Positions 1-7,656 of a stretch of DNA of 39,171 nt are shown here, one piece after another. Origin of the DNA: Candidatus Omnitrophota bacterium (lineage in GTDB: Bacteria; Omnitrophota; Omnitrophia; Omnitrophales; Aquincolibacteriaceae); contig JACPXL010000030.1 in NCBI GenBank assembly GCA_016196555.1, forward strand, positions 1-39,171. The letters run 5' to 3'. Both the position numbers and the translations under genes were made by a program. Position 1 is the stretch's first letter, and every line of letters starts with the position of its first letter. The notes below the pieces were generated by a model that worked only from the letters and a program-made list of their open reading frames with translations, searched no databases and was not told where the DNA came from.

Positions 1-90
1 GATTGCTTCGTCGGCTTCGCCTCCTCGCAATGACAGCGAATAGTCCACCTTAAATGTCATTGCGGGCCCGAAGGGCGAAGCAATCTCGTT
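1..90. repeat. Palindromic repeat, two units in opposite orientation (GCAAT subfamily)
   Basis: Two copies of a short repeat face each other. The left unit (1-36) starts GATTGCTTCG and ends CGCAATGACAG. The right unit (56-90) runs from TGTCATTGCG to GAAGCAATCTCG. About 20 bases of unrelated sequence separate them. The same TGTCATTGCGAG / GAAGCAATCTCG ends recur inside mutY near 10.1 kb, and a variant with CATTCTGAG / GAAGAATCTCG occurs near 1.05 and 21.7 kb. The element ends 7 bases before the mdh stop codon, so it lies just 3' of that gene. The left edge is cut by the window. Confidence 0.85.
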
Positions 91-97
91 TTTCATC

Positions 98-1030
98 CTA
101 TAAATTCAACTTTGCGCAATTTTCGCGCACATGCTCGGCGGACTGGCGCAAGGCCGCCTTTTCATTTTCGGTGAGAGAAATTTCCGCTACAGCCCGGACT
201 CCCTTGCGGCCAAGCTGCGCCGGAACTCCGCAATACACATCTTTGATTCCATATTGGCCGGTGAGATAAACGCAGGAGGGAATGATTTCGCCGCTGTCTT
301 CGGCAATCGCATTCACCATACGAACAACAGAAGAAGAAGGCGCGTAAAAAGCGCTGCCGGTTTTAAGATGCTTCACAATTTCCGCACCGCCGTCGCGCGT
401 TCTTTGATTGATGGCCTCGATTTTTTCGGGACTCAAAAGTTTGGTGATCGGCTCTCCCTTGACCTTGGTATGCGCTGGGACCGGCACCATTTCGTCGCCG
501 TGTCCGCCGAGCACCATGGCATCGACTTCATGCGGTACACATTCGAGTTCTTCGGCAATGAAATAAGCCATGCGCGCAGAATCAAGCGCTCCGGCCATTC
601 CGAAAACACGATGCGGAGGAAAACCGGATTTTTTCCAGGCCAGATAAGTCATCACATCAAGCGGATTAGTGACGATAAGCAAAATCGCATCCGGAGAATA
701 TTTCACGCATTCCGTGACTACACCGCCAACGATTTCTGCATTTTTGAAAAGTAAATCGTCGCGGCTCATGCCGGGTTTACGCGCAAGGCCGGCCGTAATC
801 ACCACCACATCAGAACCTTTGGTGTCTTCATATTGATTCGTGCCTTTAATCGAAGCCTGAAATCTTTCGATCGGAGCGGATTCCATCATATCGAGGGCTT
901 TGCCCTGAGGAAGCCCCTCCACCACATCGATTAAGATCACATCCGCAATGTCTTTTTCTATCAAACGCTGAGCGGTTGTTGCTCCGACAAATCCTGCGCC
1001 GACTACGGTTACTTTTGGTTTGTAGGACAT
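98..1030 (-). CDS. mdh: Malate dehydrogenase, NAD-dependent, LDH-like type
   Basis: Interconverts malate and oxaloacetate with NAD in the cytoplasm (TCA cycle). The 310-residue length is normal for LDH-like MDHs. Visible landmarks: the Rossmann motif GAGFVG (residues 11-16), Asp35 after strand 2 (NAD preference), the mobile loop ARKPGMSRDD with Arg84 and Arg90 (an Arg rather than the LDH Gln favours oxaloacetate), Asn122 in VTNPLDVM, Asp150/Arg153, and catalytic His177 in GGHGDEMVP. The ATG is preceded by an AAAAGGG Shine-Dalgarno sequence. It lies 81 bases downstream of icd on the same strand, so the two are probably co-transcribed; that gap is filled with hairpin-forming repeats. Confidence 0.95.
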   Translation of the reverse strand: MSYKPKVTVVGAGFVGATTAQRLIEKDIADVILIDVVEGLPQGKALDMMESAPIERFQASIKGTNQYEDTKGSDVVVITAGLARKPGMSRDDLLFKNAEIVGGVVTECVKYSPDAILLIVTNPLDVMTYLAWKKSGFPPHRVFGMAGALDSARMAYFIAEELECVPHEVDAMVLGGHGDEMVPVPAHTKVKGEPITKLLSPEKIEAINQRTRDGGAEIVKHLKTGSAFYAPSSSVVRMVNAIAEDSGEIIPSCVYLTGQYGIKDVYCGVPAQLGRKGVRAVAEISLTENEKAALRQSAEHVRENCAKLNL

Positions 1031-1048
1031 TATTTTTCCCTTTTGCCT

Positions 1049-1110
1049 GTCATTCTGAGGTCCGAAGGACCGAAGAATCTCGAAAGCCGAGATATCGAAA
1101 GAACCGATAT
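1049..1110. repeat. Palindromic repeat (AGAAT subfamily) plus two further hairpins between icd and mdh
   Basis: TGTCATTCTGAG (1049-1060) and GAAGAATCTCG (1073-1083) are the ends of a repeat unit. The interior forms GGTCC-GAA-GGACC. Two more inverted repeats follow: TCTCG/CGAGA (1079-1093) and ATATCG/CGATAT (to about 1110). The icd stop codon is immediately beyond. These lie in the presumed icd-mdh transcript, where they could shape mRNA processing or partial termination, but no U-tract follows. Confidence 0.75.
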
Positions 1111-1111
1111 G

Positions 1112-2206
1112 TCATTTTCTCGAACCCGCCATCATTTTTTTGATAATCGCATCGCCCATTTCCTTGGTCCCGACTGCCGTAGGGTCATTGCGGTTTTCTT
1201 TCATATCATAGGTTACGTCTTTGCCTTCTTTGATAATCTCGGCCACCGCTTTTTCGAGCCGGTCGCCGGCTTCTTTTTCTCCGATATAACGAAGCATCAA
1301 AACTCCGGACAAAATCAAAGCCACGGGATTGACTTTGTTCAAGCCTTTGTATTTGGGGGCCGAACCATGCGTAGGTTCGAAAAGAGCATAATCTTTGCCG
1401 ATATTGGCTCCCGGAGCAACGCCAAGGCCGCCGATCAATCCGGCGCAAAGGTCGGAAAGAATGTCTCCGTAAAGATTGGGAAGGACAAGCATATCGTATT
1501 GTTCCGGCACTTGAACCAGCTGCATAGACATATTGTCCACAATACGGTCTTCGAATTCGATGTCCGTGTATTTCTTGGCCACTTCGCGCGCGACTTCCAA
1601 AAACAAACCGTCGGTGAATTTCATAATATTGGCTTTATGAACAGCCGTGATTTTTTTCCTTTTGTTTTGGCGGGCGTATTCGAAAGCAAATTTCACCACG
1701 CGTTCTGTTCCAAAAACAGAAATCGGTTTAATGCTGATTCCGGAATCAGGACGGATTTTTCTTTTGGAGAGCCTTTCAATATGGCCGATGATCTCGGTAT
1801 CTTCCGGCGTTCCTTTTTGAAATTCAATGCCGGTATAAAGGTCTTCGGTGTTTTCGCGCACAATCACAAGATCAATATTATGATAACGGCCGCGGACTCC
1901 GGGATAAGATTTGCAGGGACGAAGGCAGGCATAAAGATCAAGCTCTTTGCGAAGCGCCACATTCACGGAACGAAAGCCCGTTCCCACCGGTGTGGTAATC
2001 GGGGATTTGATGGCGATTTTGTTTTTGCGTATGGACGCAAGCACCCGTTCCGGAAGCGGCGTTCCTTCTTTTTCCATCACATCGATTCCGGCATGTTGAA
2101 TATCCCAGTCGATAGAAACGCCTGTAGCTTCAATGCATTTTTTTGCGACCTCGGCCAGCTCCGGTCCAACACCATCGCCTGGAATCAGCGTAATTTTATG
2201 TGGCAT
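1112..2206 (-). CDS. icd: Isocitrate dehydrogenase, NAD(P)-dependent
   Basis: Oxidative decarboxylation of isocitrate to 2-oxoglutarate (TCA cycle, cytoplasm). The 364-residue protein is a member of the isocitrate/isopropylmalate dehydrogenase family. Substrate residues are visible: Ser80 and Asn82 in [10 protein letters not shown], Arg86, Arg96, Arg117, Tyr124 in [10 protein letters not shown], Lys191, and the metal aspartates Asp224, Asp248 and Asp252. The [10 protein letters not shown] motif favours IDH over homoisocitrate or isopropylmalate dehydrogenase. Cofactor signals are mixed: HGSAPKY (Lys285-Tyr286) and VTYD (Tyr333) match NADP enzymes of the E. coli type, but a Glu seems to stand where E. 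coli has Arg395. Start: ATG with GAGGAG upstream. Followed by mdh. Confidence 0.92.
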   Translation of the reverse strand: MPHKITLIPGDGVGPELAEVAKKCIEATGVSIDWDIQHAGIDVMEKEGTPLPERVLASIRKNKIAIKSPITTPVGTGFRSVNVALRKELDLYACLRPCKSYPGVRGRYHNIDLVIVRENTEDLYTGIEFQKGTPEDTEIIGHIERLSKRKIRPDSGISIKPISVFGTERVVKFAFEYARQNKRKKITAVHKANIMKFTDGLFLEVAREVAKKYTDIEFEDRIVDNMSMQLVQVPEQYDMLVLPNLYGDILSDLCAGLIGGLGVAPGANIGKDYALFEPTHGSAPKYKGLNKVNPVALILSGVLMLRYIGEKEAGDRLEKAVAEIIKEGKDVTYDMKENRNDPTAVGTKEMGDAIIKKMMAGSRK

Positions 2207-2223
2207 GAAAACTCCTCATCTTA

Positions 2224-2251
2224 TTGACTTTTCGCAGGGTTATGATAAATA
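2224..2251 (+). promoter_or_regulatory. Possible sigma-70 promoter for the inositol-phosphatase gene
   Basis: TTGACT (2224-2229), a 16-base spacer and TAAATA (2246-2251) sit 15 bases before the ATG at 2267. No clear Shine-Dalgarno sequence lies in that leader. The match to consensus is fair only. Confidence 0.35.
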
Positions 2252-2266
2252 AGGCCCTCATTCTAT

Positions 2267-3061
2267 ATGAACCGACCTAAAATTAAAAGCACGCTCTTGG
2301 AAACACTGACCGGCGCCGGGAAGATACTGAAAACCACGATTAGCCAGCGCAAAATTACCGCCAAAAAGTCAGAGCTCAGCCTGGTCACGGAAAGCGATGA
2401 AAAATCAGAGAAATTCATCGTTAAAACGATTCTTAAAAACTTTCCGGACCACTCCCTTTTGACCGAGGAATCCCCCGCACGCGGCCATTCCTCTTCCCGC
2501 TGGATTATCGACCCTTTGGATGGGACCACCAATTTCGCTCACACCTTTCCTATTGCCTGTGTTTCCATTGCTTATGAAGAAAATGGCGAAGTCCTGCTCG
2601 GAGGCATTCTTGATCCTTTTCGCAATGAACTTTTTTTCGGAGAACGCGGGAAAGGAGCGACCTTAAACGGCAAAAAGATCAGGGTCTCCAAAACTCCTTT
2701 ATTGAATGATTCTCTTTTATGTACGGGATTTCCTTATGATCGCCGGGAAAAAATTGATGAGTATCTTCCTCTTTTTCGCCGTTTTGTCATCAAAACTCAA
2801 GGCATGCGCCGTTTGGGCGCCGCGGCGCTCGATCTTTGTTACGTTGCCTGCGGACGTTATGACGGTTATTGGGAAGCTAAACTTAATCCGTGGGACAAAG
2901 CAGCCGCGATGGTGATTGTGGAAGAGGCCGGCGGGCAATTAAGCAATTTTTCTGGAGAACCATTAACTTTGGAAGATGTGCAAAACGTGGCTTCGAATGG
3001 AAAAATTCATCAGGAAATGCTCGAAGTGATGAAACCTTATCAGCGCATTGGAAAATCGTGA
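2267..3061 (+). CDS. suhB: Inositol monophosphatase family protein
   Basis: Predicted Mg-dependent phosphatase of the IMPase/SuhB family (inositol-1-phosphate or a related sugar phosphate; exact substrate cannot be read from sequence). The 264-residue length is typical. Metal-site motifs are intact: Glu67-Glu68 in LLTEESP, the signature WIIDPLDGTTNF (residues 79-90; Asp82, Asp85, Gly86, Thr87), and the C-terminal LNPWDKAAA, where the Trp-Asp pair completes the site. It stands alone on the plus strand, diverging from icd and converging on the SGNH gene with only 4 bases between stops. The symbol is a family label: SuhB-type and CysQ-type enzymes are close, but the motif set fits SuhB better. 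Confidence 0.88.
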   Translation: MNRPKIKSTLLETLTGAGKILKTTISQRKITAKKSELSLVTESDEKSEKFIVKTILKNFPDHSLLTEESPARGHSSSRWIIDPLDGTTNFAHTFPIACVSIAYEENGEVLLGGILDPFRNELFFGERGKGATLNGKKIRVSKTPLLNDSLLCTGFPYDRREKIDEYLPLFRRFVIKTQGMRRLGAAALDLCYVACGRYDGYWEAKLNPWDKAAAMVIVEEAGGQLSNFSGEPLTLEDVQNVASNGKIHQEMLEVMKPYQRIGKS

Positions 3062-3065
3062 CCCG

Positions 3066-4294
3066 CTAAGCTGCCGCTAAAACTTCCTCAGCGCGTCCGA
3101 CTTGCGGTTTAGTCAAAGAGACCTGCAAAAGATTTTTTTCTTTCATGCCTTGTGCGATTTTTTCCGCCACTTCCTTTGACATTTTGGCGGTGTAGTGAAA
3201 CGCGTCCAGATAAAGCGGCTCCTTTTTATCCTGCTGCATTCCCGCTAAATCAATAAAATTACTCAAAGGCCTCTTTTGCTGCAAAGTTTCCACAAGACCG
3301 TAAGCAGACTTCATCATAATCATTTTGTAAGCAAACAACGAATCTTTAAATAAATTGTAATTTGAATCGTATTGATAGGCTGGGCAAGGCTGCCATACGA
3401 AAATAGGCTGCACGCCGAAATCCTTGGCGGTTGCTTCAATCATGGCCTTATTGGTCAAATAGCGATTGATTAAACCTAAAATGACAAGCACTGGATCTTT
3501 TCCCTCTCCGCTTTCAAAGGCCCGCATACTTTCTTTTTGTATGGTTGCTTTAATAATCGCCTCACGAACGGCACTCACTAAAGGCAGCACCACAAAAGCT
3601 TCTATGACTTTTTGATTGGAAGTCATTTCGAATTTACTTTTAAGTTTCTCACTGTAAAAACTACCCGGAAAAAGTAAAGTATGGAAGTATCATTGATACC
3701 ATCAATAAACAAGGCAATGTCCGGAATATGCCCCGCCAATAACAGCTGCTCAAAAAGAATTCTTTCCTGCGTGGAATAATAAAATCCGCGGGCAAAGTTA
3801 TAGACAAAAACTCTTTTGCCGGGAACTTCGGAGGCTAGAATTTCCTGCAAATAAGAGGCAATGGTTTCTTCATCGCTAACCCCGTAATTAAATGCTGTAG
3901 ATCCCCCCAAAATAAAAATATTAAAATTTTCCCGGAGGGGCGGCCACGGCCCCTGCCCTTTTGAGACACGAAAACCATTGGAGTCCACACGAATATATTG
4001 CCCGGAAAAAGGCGCTTCTTTGAATTCGGTAAACGGCTCATAAGCAAGCGGACGATTCCATGTTTCACTAAGAATGTGGGCAATTTCGGATTGATTGCGC
4101 TCGGGATAAACTTTCGGAAGCCGGTCTTTGTATTTTTTATAAACACCCTGAATATCGGCTTTATCCCCTTGCTGAAATCGAACTGCCGCATGAAAGGCAT
4201 AAATCAAAACATTCGAGAGGACCAGCAGAAGAAAAATATTTAGGAAGAAAATTGCGAAGGATGTGTAACCATGCAGAAAGGATTTAGAACTCAC
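3066..4294 (-). pseudogene. SGNH/GDSL-family hydrolase, split by a one-base frameshift
   Basis: Two reading frames make one SGNH hydrolase of about 410 residues. The upstream part (4294-3623) has an N-terminal membrane anchor (residues 12-34), the nucleophile block ILGGSTAFNYG, and the Asn-containing block FIDGIND. The downstream part carries LYLDAFHYT, the Asp-x-x-His block expected at the C-terminus. Right after FIDGIND the first frame runs into an unrelated tail and stops. The other frame, read from about 3690, gives YFHTLLFPGSFYSEK and continues directly into the downstream part. Restoring one T (GATAC to GATTAC near 3690) would rejoin them. Likely an envelope polysaccharide esterase or acyl-modification enzyme by family. 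Either a real disruption or a sequencing/assembly error. Confidence 0.8.
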
Positions 4295-4340
4295 GGGGGC
4301 TTATATTAAATACTTCTCGATTGAACTGCAAGACGCAATT

Positions 4341-5135
4341 TTAAGTATTTTCCCGCATCTGCCGTTCGAGAAATTGAAACGGCTTTTCCCAATAATCTTC
4401 TCCGGCAATCATAGGAAGATCATTGTGAGCGCCGTTTTCAATCGAAAGAAATCCTTTCGGCTCCGGGGCCTGTTCAAATAATTTTTCTCCCATCGCATAA
4501 GGGCATATTTCGTCGCGCGTTCCGTGCAGAATAAAAAGCGGGGCCTGTAATTTTGAAACCCATTCTTGATTGGGAAATGCAAATTCTTTGAGAAGTAATT
4601 GCATTCCGGGGATCAAAGAATAATGAAGGCGGCCAAGATCCACAAAAGAAGTAAAGGGCGCCTCAAGAATAACTGCTGCGGTTTTATTTTCCGCGCCAAG
4701 CCGTATGGCGGGATAAGTCCCAAGAGACTCTCCGTATAAAACAATCTGGAAAAGCGAAAACTTTTTTGATTTCACAAGCCATTCAAGCGCGGCGTGAGCA
4801 TCCCGGAGAATATCATCCCCCTGTTTAATTTCCCCGTCGCTTAATCCGTAACCGCGATAATCGATAAGAAAAACAGAAAACCCGCGCTCCACCCATCCTT
4901 TAGCTTTGTAAAGACGGCCGGAGATATTGCCGGCATTGCCATGAAAAAATAAAATCGCGCCGCGTGAATTCCGGGCCTCGAGAAACCAGCCATGAAGTTT
5001 GACGCCGTCAGCGGTTTGAAAAGACACGTCGTCGTGCTGGAACCCATAGTCCGCCGGAAATTCATAATGCGTTTTCTCTGGGAAAAAAATCATGGATGTA
5101 ATCATAGCGATGAGAATTCCTTTTAAACTAACCAA
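4341..5135 (-). CDS. Alpha/beta hydrolase, BEM46/ABHD-like, membrane-anchored
   Basis: Predicted serine hydrolase of unknown substrate. Order of features: a hydrophobic N-terminus (about residues 4-18, probable membrane anchor), oxyanion motif FFHGNAGN (63-70), IDYRGYGLSDG, nucleophile elbow GESLGT with Ser137, HGTRDEICP carrying the acid, and GAHNDLP carrying the catalytic His. The 264-residue length fits the BEM46-like group. The longest frame begins with TTG at 5135, one base from the upstream stop. An ATG at 5105 has a better Shine-Dalgarno sequence (AAAGGA) and would shorten the anchor by ten residues. Start therefore uncertain. Probably co-transcribed with the radical SAM gene just upstream. 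Confidence 0.85.
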   Translation of the reverse strand: MVSLKGILIAMITSMIFFPEKTHYEFPADYGFQHDDVSFQTADGVKLHGWFLEARNSRGAILFFHGNAGNISGRLYKAKGWVERGFSVFLIDYRGYGLSDGEIKQGDDILRDAHAALEWLVKSKKFSLFQIVLYGESLGTYPAIRLGAENKTAAVILEAPFTSFVDLGRLHYSLIPGMQLLLKEFAFPNQEWVSKLQAPLFILHGTRDEICPYAMGEKLFEQAPEPKGFLSIENGAHNDLPMIAGEDYWEKPFQFLERQMRENT

Positions 5136-7559
5136 TTAAAATACCGGTTTTATCCGGCCATCAGATTTTCGGGACGAGTTTTCTTTTTTCCAAAATCCCG
5201 GGATTTGGTTTTCGCATTTTGGACAATGGCCGCCGCTGGCGCTCAATTTATCTTCCAAAATTTGAAATCCAAAACGCGTGATCAGAAGTTCGCGGCAATT
5301 CGGACAATACGTGTTTTCCCAATTCCCCACCATGCCGGGCAGATTGCCGGCATAAATATAGCGCAGTCCGGACTTTTTGCCAATTTCTGCCGCGCGGCGC
5401 AAATCTCCCGCGGTAGTGTTGTCAGGGTCCGTCATTTTGTACTCCTTATGAAATGCCGTCACATGCCAGGGAATATCAGGAGAAATGGCGGCGACAAATT
5501 CCGTGAGGCGGCGGACCTCGTCATCGGAGGAATTAAATCCCGGAATTAAAAGCGTCAAAACCTCCAGCCAAAATTTTCTTTCGTAAAGACCGCGAATGGT
5601 TTGTTTAACATTTTCAAGCGATCCTCCGAGTTCGCGATAATGAGCGTCGTCAAAACTTTTGAGATCAACTTTATAGAGATCCACCCAAGGGCGGATAAAA
5701 TCCAAAACTTCCGGCGTTCCATTTCCGTTGGAAATATACGCCGTTACCAGCCCGGCCTTTTTCGCTTCTTTGAAAATTTCCACCGCCCATTCGCTGGTAA
5801 TTAAAGGCTCGTTATAAGTACTCGCCACAACTTCGCAATTTCTTTCGCGTGCAATCTTCACCAATTCGCGGGGTCCAGTTTTTATCGGAGGTGAAACCGC
5901 AACCGGATCTCTTAAGGCCTGGCTTGTGACCCAATTCTGGCAATTGTGAACCGTAGAAAAATTCGCCAAATAGGTATGGTCCTCTTCGATTTCTAAATTG
6001 TAAACTTTACCGTCGTAATCCTTCTTTTCAATTTTCTGAATAAGCACATAACGAAAATTTTCGTCTTCCCACACCCCTCTTTGTTTTCGGGAAGTTTCAT
6101 ACCACCTGACCAAATAAACCCATGGGTATTGTTTAATATTTCTTCCCAGTAATTTTCTTTCCGTCCGTTGAGCATATCGATAAAATTGCGGCAAATAGCC
6201 AAGTTTTGTAACAAGCCAGGCAACCCCCCAAGCCAGTTCTTCGGATATTGTGCTGACACGAATATGCCGGTCACGGGTAATGTGCCCATCTCCTGCTACA
6301 TAGGCGCTCAGAAAACTTTGTACGATGTTTCGTTCCGCCTTAAAAATGCACTCCGGGACCCGTTTCGCAAACCCTCTTTGGCCGCAAAGCGCCTTAAAAA
6401 ACAGGGCCAAGGAAGTTTTGGAAGTCGACACGGCCAAAGTTGTAGAACGATTCACCAAACAAGCGGTGACTCCAAAAACTTCTTTAATGAGCTTTTGAAC
6501 TCTTTCTGCCTTATCCTCTTCTTTCTTAGAAAAAGAAAAGCTTAAATTGGCCGAATGAACCCTGTCTTTACTTTTCGAAACACAACCTTCAGCGCAATAA
6601 TATCCGAGCAATTCGGCAAGATTTTCGGTAAGAAGAATACTTCCAGGAATACCGGGAGCGTGTTCTTTAGAAAAGCGTATGGTCCCATCTTTTTCGACAA
6701 GAGATGCTTCGTGAATACCCAATTTTTCGAGATTCCATTTTCCACTTTTAATTTTACTTCTGAGATGACGGATATGCGAAGCGGATTTGTTTAAAAGCTT
6801 ACCGATGTCTCTAGAAGATTTTTTATCCCTGGACAACTGCATAATCTGTTCAAGCATTTCGGCGGGAATACTATGTCTTGCGCGATAAGTTGAGGTAAAA
6901 GGTTGAAGAAGATTTCGTGTTGAAAGAACGATTTTTTCGGAAAACTCATAACGTCTTGGAACTGCGAGACAATGATCCGTAGTAAGCTTTTGGGCTTCAA
7001 GATAGATTCCCCGCGAATCCGGATAACGATCAGGCCTTAAACGGACAAGAAGAGGGTGTTCCGGGGTACATTCTACCGGCGGCAAAAAACCGGGTTTTAT
7101 TTTAAAAAGCAGGCCCCGGTAATTTCGTCTGAAATATTTTTTAATTTTTCTCCGTTTTCCGGAATGGGTATAAATTTCTACCGGCATTCGTTTGGAAACA
7201 ATCTCACCGATTGAAAGCATCCCTTTGGAAGTGGAAATTTTTGTTTCGGGCGGAAAACAGTAGCCGCAATGAAAATCACAGCCGAGCATGCCGAAGCTCA
7301 AAACCCTAGCACCGGGCATGGCATGGAAAAACGGTTTTTTCTCGATCGGATCGTCCTGAATCGCACCCACATAGCCGGTGGGAACATATAATTTACCGCC
7401 TTCATTAAACCGTACCCGGCAAACCCCGGCTTTACCTTCAGGAATAGGGCAGCGATGGCCGCAGGCAAAACAGCGAATACGCCCATCCGGCATTTTCTCA
7501 TAGAGAATGCCTTCTTTTGTATTGGCAGCCAGCACTTCCGATAAAGTCTCTTTTGCCAT
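5136..7559 (-). CDS. amrS: AmmeMemoRadiSam-type radical SAM enzyme, intein-containing precursor
   Basis: An 807-residue precursor. Residues 1-100 and 540-807 join to a 368-residue enzyme, the usual size for the AmmeMemoRadiSam (pyruvate formate-lyase-activase-like) family; residues 101-539 are an intein. The N-terminal part has CFACGHRCPIPEGKAGVC and then CDFHCGY. After splicing this becomes C94-X3-C98-X2-C, the [4Fe-4S] radical SAM motif, followed by QNW. The C-terminal part has STYNEPLI, YISNGNGTPE, VDLYKVDLKSFD and a final Cys-rich knuckle pair (CPNC and CPKC, then QIPGFW), all typical of the family. Its partners AMMECR1 and MEMO1 are not in this window, and the substrate is unsettled to my knowledge. 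Strong AGGAGG and TATAAT precede the ATG. Confidence 0.9.
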   Translation of the reverse strand: MAKETLSEVLAANTKEGILYEKMPDGRIRCFACGHRCPIPEGKAGVCRVRFNEGGKLYVPTGYVGAIQDDPIEKKPFFHAMPGARVLSFGMLGCDFHCGYCFPPETKISTSKGMLSIGEIVSKRMPVEIYTHSGKRRKIKKYFRRNYRGLLFKIKPGFLPPVECTPEHPLLVRLRPDRYPDSRGIYLEAQKLTTDHCLAVPRRYEFSEKIVLSTRNLLQPFTSTYRARHSIPAEMLEQIMQLSRDKKSSRDIGKLLNKSASHIRHLRSKIKSGKWNLEKLGIHEASLVEKDGTIRFSKEHAPGIPGSILLTENLAELLGYYCAEGCVSKSKDRVHSANLSFSFSKKEEDKAERVQKLIKEVFGVTACLVNRSTTLAVSTSKTSLALFFKALCGQRGFAKRVPECIFKAERNIVQSFLSAYVAGDGHITRDRHIRVSTISEELAWGVAWLVTKLGYLPQFYRYAQRTERKLLGRNIKQYPWVYLVRWYETSRKQRGVWEDENFRYVLIQKIEKKDYDGKVYNLEIEEDHTYLANFSTVHNCQNWVTSQALRDPVAVSPPIKTGPRELVKIARERNCEVVASTYNEPLITSEWAVEIFKEAKKAGLVTAYISNGNGTPEVLDFIRPWVDLYKVDLKSFDDAHYRELGGSLENVKQTIRGLYERKFWLEVLTLLIPGFNSSDDEVRRLTEFVAAISPDIPWHVTAFHKEYKMTDPDNTTAGDLRRAAEIGKKSGLRYIYAGNLPGMVGNWENTYCPNCRELLITRFGFQILEDKLSASGGHCPKCENQIPGFWKKENSSRKSDGRIKPVF
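5943..7259 (-). other. Intein (Hint splicing domain with LAGLIDADG homing endonuclease)
   Basis: 439 residues, precursor residues 101-539. Block A starts with Cys1 (CFPPETKIST). Block B is VECTPEHPLL with the TxxH motif. Block F is VYNLEIEEDHTY. Block G ends STVHN, followed by extein Cys+1. Two LAGLIDADG-like helices are present: ELLGYYCAEG (acidic residue Glu224 of the intein) and FLSAYVAGDG (Asp324). Both acidic residues are intact, so endonuclease activity is plausible. Between block B and the first LAGLIDADG helix is an extra basic, helix-rich stretch (about 129-175) resembling a helix-turn-helix. All splicing residues (Cys1, block B His, His538-Asn539, Cys+1; last three in precursor numbering) are present, so splicing should be active. 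Confidence 0.95.
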
Positions 7560-7568
7560 TGTTTCTGT

Positions 7569-7589
7569 CCTCCTATTTAGTTAATTATA
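7569..7589 (-). promoter_or_regulatory. Compact promoter/RBS of the radical SAM gene
   Basis: On the minus strand TATAAT (7584-7589) is followed about 9 bases later by AGGAGG (7569-7574), 9 bases before the ATG at 7559. If transcription starts about 7 bases after the -10 box, the leader is only about 17 bases. No good -35 box was found. Confidence 0.5.
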
Positions 7590-7620
7590 CACCTGCCGGC
7601 GGCCGGCTTAGGAAAGCCTT

Positions 7621-7656
7621 TTGTGAGGGCTGGGTTTGCAGTATAATCCCGCTGTG
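7621..7656 (+). promoter_or_regulatory. Possible promoter giving a leaderless mRNA
   Basis: TATAAT (7642-7647) lies 6 bases before a GTG start (7654-7656), with TTGTGA (7621-7626) as a weak -35 box at a short 15-base spacing. No Shine-Dalgarno sequence fits between. Transcription would start at about the GTG itself. Confidence 0.45.

Noticed and set aside
1043-2227. Long open frame (394 codons) on the plus strand
   Set aside because: It is antisense to icd over its whole length, has no family resemblance, and is His/Phe/Arg-rich as expected from the reverse of a GC3-biased gene.
5136-7559. A homing-endonuclease gene separate from the radical SAM gene
   Set aside because: The frame is continuous, and intein splice-junction residues (Cys1, His-Asn, Cys+1) are all present, so it is an intein, not an inserted stand-alone gene or intron.
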